The translations under genes were made by a program, and so were the position numbers. This document shows, one piece after another, positions 58,514-64,000 of a stretch of DNA of 64,000 bases. The stretch comes from an uncultured Clostridia bacterium. Lineage in GTDB: Bacteria; Bacillota; Clostridia; Christensenellales; UBA1242. The notes under the pieces were generated by a model. The model was not told where the DNA came from. It worked only from the letters and a program-made list of their open reading frames with translations, and searched no databases. Each line of letters begins with the position of its first letter. The stretch's first letter is position 1. The stretch spans positions 1 to 64,000 of the forward strand of contig CANQOO010000001.1 of NCBI GenBank assembly GCA_947625515.1. Reading direction: 5' to 3'.

Positions 58514-58541
58514 AAAAAAACTCAGCTGACGCTGATTTTTT
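58514..58541 (-). terminator. terminator of the tRNA-Glu transcript
   Basis: Read on the minus strand, TCAGC and GCTGA pair around GTCA immediately after the tRNA CCA end and are followed by T7. Confidence 0.85.
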
Positions 58542-58616
58542 TGGTGACCCCTACGGGATTCGAACCCATGATACCGCCGTGAGAGGGCGGTGTCTTAACC
58601 GCTTGACCAAGGGGCC
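58542..58616 (-). tRNA. tRNA-Glu (anticodon CTC)
   Basis: The minus-strand sequence starts GGCCCCTTGGTCAAGCGG. It has a D-arm GGTCAAGCGGTTAAGAC, an anticodon loop CCTCTCA with CTC, a T-arm GGGTTCGAATCCC, acceptor end AGGGGTCA and an encoded CCA. It matches bacterial tRNA-Glu closely; the usual Firmicute isoacceptor is TTC, so this is the minor GAG-reading species. Terminator and promoter are both visible. Confidence 0.95.
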
Positions 58617-58634
58617 ATTCATTCAAGTGGCTTC

Positions 58635-58663
58635 ATTATAGCACATTGTTTTCAGAAAATCAA
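58635..58663 (-). promoter_or_regulatory. promoter of tRNA-Glu
   Basis: Minus-strand TTGATT (58658-58663), 17-nt spacer, TATAAT (58635-58640), 18 bases before the mature tRNA 5' end. Confidence 0.78.
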
Positions 58664-58769
58664 TCAAATTTGCAAAAAACATTTTGCTTTTTGCAATCAT
58701 TTTCGCAAAAGCATCAAAATTGCTTGATTTTTACGGCAAGAGATGCTATGATATCTGCGTAGGAACATT

Positions 58770-59183
58770 ATGGCACTGAAAAGAAAAATCAATGAGTTGT
58801 ATCGGAAAATTAAATTGGTGATTTTCCGCAATATGTTCAAGCATATCAAAAAGGGCGGTGAAAATTTGACATCGTCTGAATATTTTTGTTTGCAGTGTAT
58901 TTATCTTCTTGGCAAGCCGACAATTTCTCAGTTTGCTGAATTTTTGGATATTTCTTCTCCAAACGCCACCTACAAGGTGAAGACGCTGATGAAGAAAGGG
59001 CTTATCACCAAAGAAAAAAGCGGCAAGGACGGCAGGGAATATTTACTTATTCCAACGCAAAAGTTTTTCGATTTGTATGCCAGCAAAGACACCGAAGAGA
59101 ATGACCTTAAAAATTTGAAGCAGACTTTAAGCAAGAAAGAAAACAAAGATATGGAAAAAATTCTCAGCATTTTGGCTGAATAG
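58770..59183 (+). CDS. MarR-type winged-helix regulator
   Basis: A 137-aa protein with the winged helix TSSEYFCLQCIYLLGKPTIS, SQFAEFLDISSPNATYKVKT and the wing KGLITKEKSGKDGREYLL. The closing helices KKENKDMEKILSILAE would form the dimer. AGGA precedes the ATG and a promoter (TTGATT 58724, 17 nt, TATGAT 58747) lies upstream. It lies directly before an acyltransferase gene in the same direction, so control of fatty-acid or phospholipid genes is plausible but only inferred. Confidence 0.82.
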   Translation: MALKRKINELYRKIKLVIFRNMFKHIKKGGENLTSSEYFCLQCIYLLGKPTISQFAEFLDISSPNATYKVKTLMKKGLITKEKSGKDGREYLLIPTQKFFDLYASKDTEENDLKNLKQTLSKKENKDMEKILSILAE

Positions 59184-59329
59184 TGACAAAAATTCGCAAA
59201 AACACAGTTTTTATCGAATTTTTTCATTCTGGCAAACGGTCAAGTTTTTGTTTGCTTTTTTCTTTTGAGTGGAATATAATTAGAAAAATGTCCGGCAGAC
59301 ATGCCAAATAATTTATTTGAGGTGAAAGA

Positions 59330-60220
59330 TTGATTGATAAAGACGGAATTGAGCGACCTGACACGTCTGACCAGCACATGAGAAAAATCGGCAACGGAAA
59401 AAGGAAGGTGAAATTTGACGACACCTATCCTTTCTATCCTCGCAACATCTTTTTCCGGATTTGGGCGGCGATATTTCGTGCTGCCGCCATTTGCGTGTTC
59501 AATCCATATATGTATTTCAAGCGGGGCTTGCATAGATATGGATATAACAAAATCAAAAAGTTGGACCGACAAGGCTTTGTCATGACTTGCAACCACGTGC
59601 ATGTGCTGGACGATTTGTCTGTCGGCACCAACTTGTTTGCGTGGAGGAAAATTTATTTCACCACGCTGGAAGAGAACATCCGCATGAAAACCATCGGTTT
59701 CTTTTTGCGGTCATTGGGCGGGATGCCAATCCCAAAATCCAGCCTGTCCGGGATGAAAAAATTCAACGAGGACGTTTCGCTGATTTTGTCAAAGAAAAAG
59801 CCAGTTTTGTTCAACCCCGAGGCGTCCATGTGGCCGTTCTATCGTGAAATCCGTCCGTTTAAACGCGGGGCTTTCCAGGCGGCGGCGAGAAACGACGTTC
59901 CACTGCTTCCAATCGTGGCACTTTTCAAAAGACGAAAGAAAAAGAACGGGAAATTTAAATATAACATATATTTTGCCATCTGCGACATCATGCACCCAGA
60001 CAACTCCATCGCCGACGAGCGTGAACGCAGCGAAAAGTTGAAGGATGACGCTTATGCCATCTGCAAACAGGTTGCCGACGGGTGGTATGCCATCCAGGAC
60101 TGCGGCTTTGACGACGAAGTTGGACTGCCAAAACTGAAAGCGTCCGACCTTGTTTTTAAAGACAACAAATGGGCACTTAAAGAGAAGGCAAAAAAAAGAT
60201 TGGCAAAACGCTCCAAATAA
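59330..60220 (+). CDS. 1-acyl-sn-glycerol-3-phosphate acyltransferase-like (PlsC)
   Basis: A 296-aa protein. PlsC motifs: CNHVHVLDDLSVG (Hx4D), RSLGGMPIPKS, LFNPEASMWPFYREIRPFK (the usual PEG reads PEA), and NDVPLLPIVALF. One amphipathic/membrane segment is at ~41-60 (FFRIWAAIFRAAAICVF). It adds the second acyl chain to lysophosphatidic acid at the membrane, or a related transfer. The start is TTG 59330 after GAGGTG. A terminator follows. Confidence 0.85.
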   Translation: MIDKDGIERPDTSDQHMRKIGNGKRKVKFDDTYPFYPRNIFFRIWAAIFRAAAICVFNPYMYFKRGLHRYGYNKIKKLDRQGFVMTCNHVHVLDDLSVGTNLFAWRKIYFTTLEENIRMKTIGFFLRSLGGMPIPKSSLSGMKKFNEDVSLILSKKKPVLFNPEASMWPFYREIRPFKRGAFQAAARNDVPLLPIVALFKRRKKKNGKFKYNIYFAICDIMHPDNSIADERERSEKLKDDAYAICKQVADGWYAIQDCGFDDEVGLPKLKASDLVFKDNKWALKEKAKKRLAKRSK

Positions 60221-60259
60221 AACGCAATTTGCACGTAGATGAAAGTTGCAATAATAAGT

Positions 60260-60288
60260 GAAAAAAGAGGTCACGCCTCTTTTTTTTA
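60260..60288. terminator. bidirectional terminator
   Basis: AAAAAAGAGG and CCTCTTTTTTTT pair around TCACG between the acyltransferase gene and the converging XRE gene. The XRE stop lies at its edge. Confidence 0.88.
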
Positions 60289-60495
60289 ATCTTCCAATCC
60301 CAGCAGATAGTCCGTGCTGACCTGAAAAAATTTCGCAAGAATGACAAGATTGTGTCCAGAGATGTCTGTTATGCCGTTTTCCCATTGGCACAACGCTGTT
60401 TTACTTACGCCCAATTCTTCGCCCAATTTTTTGAGTGACAGCCCGCGTTCTTGCCTTAAATCTTTCAATCTGCTTCCAAAAACATTTTCATTCAT
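60286..60495 (-). CDS. XRE-type repressor, probably leaderless
   Basis: A 69-aa HTH_3 protein: GSRLKDLRQERGLSLKKLGE, recognition part GVSKTALCQWENGITD, end LAKFFQVSTDYLLGLED. The ATG at 60495 has no ribosome binding site, and the -10 TATAAT (60502-60507) ends 6 bases before it, so the start codon is probably the 5' end of the mRNA. A longer frame (to 60630) would run through the operators and is rejected. Likely represses itself and the divergent 60625 gene. Confidence 0.85.
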   Translation of the reverse strand: MNENVFGSRLKDLRQERGLSLKKLGEELGVSKTALCQWENGITDISGHNLVILAKFFQVSTDYLLGLED

Positions 60496-60501
60496 ATTTG
60501 A

Positions 60502-60580
60502 ATTATATCCGTTATAACGAACAAAATCCTTGACATCCGTTATAACGAACTGATATAATGTGTTCGTTATAAAGAACGGG
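60502..60580. promoter_or_regulatory. divergent promoters with TCCGTTATAACGAAC operators
   Basis: Three related palindromic sites: TCCGTTATAACGAAC near 60508, the same near 60537, and GTTCGTTATAAAGAACGG near 60562. A plus-strand promoter (TTGACA 60530-60535, 18 nt, TATAAT 60554-60559) carries one site in its spacer. The minus-strand -10 of the XRE gene touches another. Repressor binding is inferred. Confidence 0.82.
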
Positions 60581-60624
60581 CTGCATAGGGATGTATAACA
60601 AAAGTTGATAAAAAGGAGCGAAAT

Positions 60625-60840
60625 ATGCACGAAATTGCAGATTTGATTTTCAGGATGTATCTAAGCACAAACCCGTCAGTTGACGAGCCAGAAGAATTTG
60701 ATTGCCTCTCAAAACAGTTCATAAGTGGATTATCAGAGGGGCAGGCGGCATTGTTTTATGAATTGGAAACAATGTATTATGAGATGATGGACAGAAAGCT
60801 GATTGCTCTTCTGGAATTTTTGATTAACTTATATAGATGA
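60625..60840 (+). CDS. small protein controlled by the XRE switch, 71 aa
   Basis: MHEIADLIFRMYLSTNPSVD starts a helical acidic protein with a closing ETMYYEMMDRKLIALLEFL. AAGGAG precedes the ATG. Not recognised. It is the only target of the divergent promoter, so the XRE gene and this one form a self-contained module, as in small phage-derived or toxin-antitoxin units; no toxin motif is visible. Confidence 0.68.
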   Translation: MHEIADLIFRMYLSTNPSVDEPEEFDCLSKQFISGLSEGQAALFYELETMYYEMMDRKLIALLEFLINLYR

Positions 60841-60901
60841 GTGAAGATGGTTGGTGTTTTTTTCTTTACTTTTTTGGAAATTTTTGATATTATAAATAGG
60901 T

Positions 60902-61501
60902 ATGAAAATTGTTAGTGCAAAATATCTCACGTCTGCGGTGGACGAGGGCGGCATTTTGAATGACGATTGTGTGGAGGTGGCGTTTGTCGGCAGAAGCAAT
61001 GTCGGCAAAAGTTCGCTGCTCAACTCTCTTTGTGGGCAGAAAAATTTGGCGAAAACGTCGTCCACGCCGGGGCTGACCAAAATGGTGAACTACTTTTTGG
61101 TGAACGACCGCTTTCGCATTGTGGACCTGCCGGGCTATGGCTACGCAAAAACGGGGCAGAAGCACATCGCAAACTGGGCGGGGCTGATGGAGAGATATCT
61201 TCTTTCCAGCCCCAATTTGAGGACGGTGTTTGTGCTGCTGGATTGCCGCCATCAGCCGGGCGAACTCGACAAAATGATGCTCGACTTTTTGAATTTCCAC
61301 CAAATTCCATACGTGCTTGTGGCGACAAAAGTGGATAAGATTGCAAAAAGCAAAATCCCGCAAGCGTGCAGCAGCATTGCCAAAACGCTTGGCGTGCGAA
61401 AAGAGATTGTGTTTCCATACTCCTCCGAAAACGGCTTTGGCAAAGAGCGGCTTTTGGAATATTTGGAAGGCGTGACCGAGCAGTCAGAAGCGAATCTTTA
61501 A
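60902..61501 (+). CDS. engB: ribosome biogenesis GTPase EngB/YsxC
   Basis: A 199-aa GTPase for 50S assembly. G1 FVGRSNVGKSSLLN, G2 region KTSSTPGLTKMVNYF, G3 VDLPGYGYAKTG, G4 VATKVDKI, G5 PYSSENGFG. Complete. TATTAT/TATAAA sequences (60888-60896) end 5-8 bases before the ATG and no Shine-Dalgarno is present, again suggesting a very short or absent leader. clpX and lon, its usual neighbours, are not here. Confidence 0.95.
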   Translation: MKIVSAKYLTSAVDEGGILNDDCVEVAFVGRSNVGKSSLLNSLCGQKNLAKTSSTPGLTKMVNYFLVNDRFRIVDLPGYGYAKTGQKHIANWAGLMERYLLSSPNLRTVFVLLDCRHQPGELDKMMLDFLNFHQIPYVLVATKVDKIAKSKIPQACSSIAKTLGVRKEIVFPYSSENGFGKERLLEYLEGVTEQSEANL

Positions 61502-61515
61502 TCAAGAACTTCATT

Positions 61516-61548
61516 TGCGATTTTCAAATTTGAGAATCGCTTTTTTTT
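61516..61548 (+). terminator. terminator after engB
   Basis: GCGATTTTC and GAGAATCGC pair around AAATTT, with T8 after the stem, 15 bases past the stop. Confidence 0.88.
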
Positions 61549-61742
61549 GGGTTTTCTTTCTTAGTTTTTTAAAGTTTTGTTTTTGAATAGTCTTTTAAAA
61601 TTTTTTTTTGAAAGTTTTTTAATCTATTTGGCAGAAACGGGGCAAAAAGGGGTGAAAATGGGCAGTTTTTGCCTAAAATACGCCCTAAAATGGCAAAAAT
61701 CTAAAAAAAATGAAAAATTTTTAAAAAATTTTTGCAAATCAC

Positions 61743-61770
61743 TTGACAAAAATCCCCCCCCCGCTAAAAT
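61743..61770 (+). promoter_or_regulatory. promoter with C9 tract in the spacer, candidate phase-variable
   Basis: TTGACA (61743-61748), then nine C (61754-61762), then TAAAAT (61765-61770), spacer 16 nt. Unlike the other three poly-C promoters (20 nt), this spacing is close to optimal, so this copy may be in the on state. Confidence 0.7.
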
Positions 61771-61822
61771 GGGGGTAGGTGTGCAAAAAAGCACACAAAA
61801 AACAAAAAAGGAGAACAAAAAT

Positions 61823-62740
61823 ATGAAAAAGAAAATATGGACGGTGGTCGGGTGTTTTGCAATGGTGCTTGTGGTGGCTGCAACGTCCGTGGGCATAACC
61901 CTCGCTGCACTGCAAGGACAAGTTTCCAGCACATTCAACATTTCCTACACCGCCAAAAACGTCAAAGCCGCCGTTGTGGGATGGCTGCAAACCGAAGTGT
62001 GGTTTGATTATAATAATAAATCAAGGGCGGTGTGCTATATTCAGCCGCTTAGCGTTGATGGAAAGGACTTTGTGGAATTTACGGGTGATGAAAGTGGCAC
62101 ACTCAGCAAGCAGTTTGACCCAATTGACCTAGATTTCCAAATTGACAGTAAAGTAGTGAATGATATGAAAGGAACACTATTGCACGAGGGTATTGTAACT
62201 GAAAATGAATTTCAAATGTCTAAACTCAGTTTTGATGGACCTCGTTTCAATATATTTTTTGCTGTTATAAATCTTGATGGTGATGCGGAACTTCCAGTGC
62301 AATGCAATATTCAAAATTATACCAGTAGCGGAGATGCTGAATTCGAGCTTATATATGGGCCAACCGACAACGAAATTTTTGATCATGAATTTTCGGATGA
62401 CTTACCGGTTGATGACGTAGTTCCTACTCAATCAGAAACTATGACTTTTTCGCAATATGCTGCTGAACTCAAACAGCAACTTAGTAGCAAGTGGAATGGA
62501 AAATTTCCATACTATTATGAGAAATACGTGAATGGTGAATCTGCTTATTTTTTGGATGGGAATGCTTCAAATGAATTCTTGGCTGTTATTGGAACATATA
62601 TTGAAAAAAGATTCCCGGGGATGTATGGTCTTCCTTCAAGTATAGATACGTTTCGATTTCTTATGAGTTCTGTGCTTCAGAATGCAATTAAAGAAGTCGC
62701 ATTCTCTGGCGATATCAGCCTCACGTTAGGGACATTCTGA
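61823..62740 (+). CDS. SipW/TasA-type secreted surface protein under a poly-C promoter
   Basis: A 305-aa protein with signal peptide KKKIWTVVGCFAMVLVVAAT and the SipW-type opening SVGITLAALQGQVSSTFN, then ISYTAKNVKAAVVG, like the start of the BspA-like protein (NEFTISYKAQNVDALV). The mature part is beta-rich with no known motif. AAAGGAG precedes the ATG. The first ~55 codons have the C/G-ending codon use of the core genes; the rest is A/T-ending, as if an export module were joined to foreign DNA. Likely a surface or biofilm-matrix protein. Confidence 0.75.
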   Translation: MKKKIWTVVGCFAMVLVVAATSVGITLAALQGQVSSTFNISYTAKNVKAAVVGWLQTEVWFDYNNKSRAVCYIQPLSVDGKDFVEFTGDESGTLSKQFDPIDLDFQIDSKVVNDMKGTLLHEGIVTENEFQMSKLSFDGPRFNIFFAVINLDGDAELPVQCNIQNYTSSGDAEFELIYGPTDNEIFDHEFSDDLPVDDVVPTQSETMTFSQYAAELKQQLSSKWNGKFPYYYEKYVNGESAYFLDGNASNEFLAVIGTYIEKRFPGMYGLPSSIDTFRFLMSSVLQNAIKEVAFSGDISLTLGTF

Positions 62741-62773
62741 GACTAAGGTGCAAGAAAAATTAGCCTATCAGAA

Positions 62774-62806
62774 AAGTGTGGCCATGCGGTCACATTTTTT
62801 TTGGCT
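62774..62806 (+). terminator. terminator after the SipW-type gene
   Basis: AAAGTGTGGCC and GGTCACATTTT pair around ATGC with G-T wobbles, followed by T8. Confidence 0.75.
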
Positions 62807-62994
62807 TGAAGTCTTTTTAGTTTTTAGGTTATCGCTTTTAGTTGAACTTCTTAATTTGTTTAAATTGGACTTTTTAATTTTGGGCTTTTAATTAAAGTTT
62901 AATTTGTAATTTATCATTTTAAGATATTTTTTTTGCAGACATTTCTCCGCTTGTCACTTTTTTTGAAATTTTTTGATAAATTCTGTCATTTCGT

Positions 62995-63024
62995 TTGCGT
63001 CTAGGGTGAAAAGTTTGATATAAT
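62995..63024 (+). promoter_or_regulatory. promoter of ppdK
   Basis: TTGCGT (62995-63000), 18-nt spacer, TATAAT (63019-63024), 32 bases before the ATG. Confidence 0.65.
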
Positions 63025-63056
63025 ATGCTCGTAATAAAAATCAAGGAGAAAGTTTT

Positions 63057-64000
63057 ATGAAAAAATATGTTTATCTTTTCAAAGAAGCTGACGGCAAAGA
63101 CAAGGCCATGTTCGGCGGAAAGGGCGCAAACCTTGCAGAAATGACAAAAATTGGTCTGCCGGTGCCACAGGGCTTCACAATCACAACTGAGGCGTGCACA
63201 AAATATTATGACGACGGCCGTCAGATCAATGACGACATCAAGGCTCAGATTGAGGCTCACCTTGCAAAAATCGAAAAAATGACAGGCAAGACTTTTGGTG
63301 ACCCAACCAATCCGCTGCTTGTTTCCGTTCGCTCGGGGGCACGCGTTTCCATGCCTGGCATGATGGACACCATCCTCAACCTCGGCCTCAACGACCAAGT
63401 TGTTGTTGGACTTGCAAAACTGACAAACAACGAGCGTTTTGCTTATGATTCCTATCGCCGCTTCATCCAAATGTTCAGCGATGTTGTTATGATGCAGCCA
63501 AAAGATAAATATGAAAGAATTTTGGACGATATCAAACAGAAAAAAGGCGTCAAATATGACAAAGACCTCAGTGCTGACGACCTGAAAGAAATTGTAAAAC
63601 TTTTCAAAAAACTTTATAAAGAAAATCAGAAGAAAGATTTCCCACAAGACCCACGCGAACAACTTATCGAGGCTGTTAAGGCCGTGTTCCGCTCTTGGGA
63701 TAACGAGCGTGCAAATGTATATCGCAAAATGCACGACATCCCATACAGCTGGGGCACTGCTGTCAATGTGCAGTCCATGGTGTTCGGAAATATGGGCGAT
63801 GACAGCGGAACGGGCGTTGCGTTCACAAGAAACCCTTCCACTGGCGAAAACAAACTTTATGGCGAATATTTGATGAACGCTCAGGGCGAGGACGTGGTTG
63901 CCGGCATCCGCACACCACAACCTATTGCTCAACTTGAACAGCAAAACCCAGAAGTTTACAAAGAATTTGTTGCCATTGCAAAGAAACTTGAAAACCACTA
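63057..64000 (+). CDS. ppdK: pyruvate, phosphate dikinase, N-terminal part (3' truncated by window)
   Basis: The first 314 codons are present. The N-terminal ATP-grasp nucleotide-binding domain is clear: FKEADGKDKAMFGGKGANLA, VSVRSGARVSMPGMMDTILN, VQSMVFGNMGDDSGTGVAFT, RNPSTGENKLYGEYL. PPDK interconverts PEP+AMP+PPi and pyruvate+ATP+Pi and in anaerobic Clostridia serves glycolysis or gluconeogenesis. AAGGAG lies 8 bases before the ATG. The phosphohistidine and PEP domains would follow beyond the window. Confidence 0.96.
   Translation, partial: MKKYVYLFKEADGKDKAMFGGKGANLAEMTKIGLPVPQGFTITTEACTKYYDDGRQINDDIKAQIEAHLAKIEKMTGKTFGDPTNPLLVSVRSGARVSMPGMMDTILNLGLNDQVVVGLAKLTNNERFAYDSYRRFIQMFSDVVMMQPKDKYERILDDIKQKKGVKYDKDLSADDLKEIVKLFKKLYKENQKKDFPQDPREQLIEAVKAVFRSWDNERANVYRKMHDIPYSWGTAVNVQSMVFGNMGDDSGTGVAFTRNPSTGENKLYGEYLMNAQGEDVVAGIRTPQPIAQLEQQNPEVYKEFVAIAKKLENH

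Noticed and set aside
62919..63998. 359-codon open frame on the minus strand opposite ppdK
   Set aside because: It is the antisense shadow of a clear PPDK coding sequence, has no ribosome binding site and an unnatural His/Phe/Cys-rich composition.

Overview
This window comes from a low-GC, spore-forming Firmicute, most likely an uncultured anaerobic Clostridia lineage of the gut type. The call rests on spoIIE and cwlD (sporulation), whiA, ThyX, the clostridial GGGtGRT/scaffold pair, pyruvate phosphate dikinase, a BspA-like leucine-rich surface protein, very AT-rich spacers and Shine-Dalgarno sites of the GGAGG type. TGA is used as a stop throughout. The exact lineage is inference; there is no 16S rRNA here.

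Layout. Bases 1-4717 are the distal spc/alpha ribosomal cluster: adk (partial)-map-KOW protein-infA-rpmJ-rpsM-rpsK-rpsD-rpoA-rplQ, with a compact run of hairpins just before rpsM. Bases 4996-11878 carry murB-PHP phosphatase-whiA-dnaE. Bases 12141-19232 hold a patatin-like phospholipase, a membrane-anchored ComEC-type metallo-hydrolase, a shikimate-kinase-like protein without a P-loop, a transketolase, a clostridial protein of unknown function and an alpha/beta hydrolase. Bases 19475-26077 are an accessory block entirely on the minus strand: coiled-coil protein, SH3-like membrane protein, lipoprotein, an unknown protein, and two 28-residue-repeat solenoid proteins flanking a 41-aa protein. Bases 26287-33829 return to core genes (cwlD, spoIIE, tilS), interrupted by a minus-strand BspA-like gene. 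Bases 34055-46404 mix core genes (TtcA-like, thyX, tyrS) with accessory ones: an inactive YugP-like protein, a second lipoprotein-like paralog, a YjzC-like protein, the GGGtGRT pair with small downstream tail copies, and a divergent pair of XRE regulators. Bases 46481-58132 are housekeeping: yigZ-like, recX-acpS, a mazF toxin with an unusual partner, rpoZ-priA and def-fmt-rlmN-rsgA-rpe. Bases 58133-64000 hold a hairpin-rich repeat region, tRNA-Glu(CTC), a MarR regulator, an acyltransferase, an XRE switch, engB, a SipW-type surface protein and the 5' part of ppdK.

The most interesting signals are regulatory. Four promoters carry a 9-10 nt C homopolymer between a perfect -35 TTGACA and the -10 box, upstream of cell-envelope or unknown proteins, as expected for phase-variable promoters. 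The GGGtGRT gene is followed by two short ORFs that repeat its last ~25 codons with almost only synonymous changes; each starts inside a hairpin. Several housekeeping genes lack a ribosome binding site and have a TATAAT-type box 5-7 nt before the ATG, suggesting leaderless mRNAs. Two proteins keep a recognisable enzyme fold but have lost the catalytic motif (YugP-like without HExxH; shikimate-kinase-like without Walker A).
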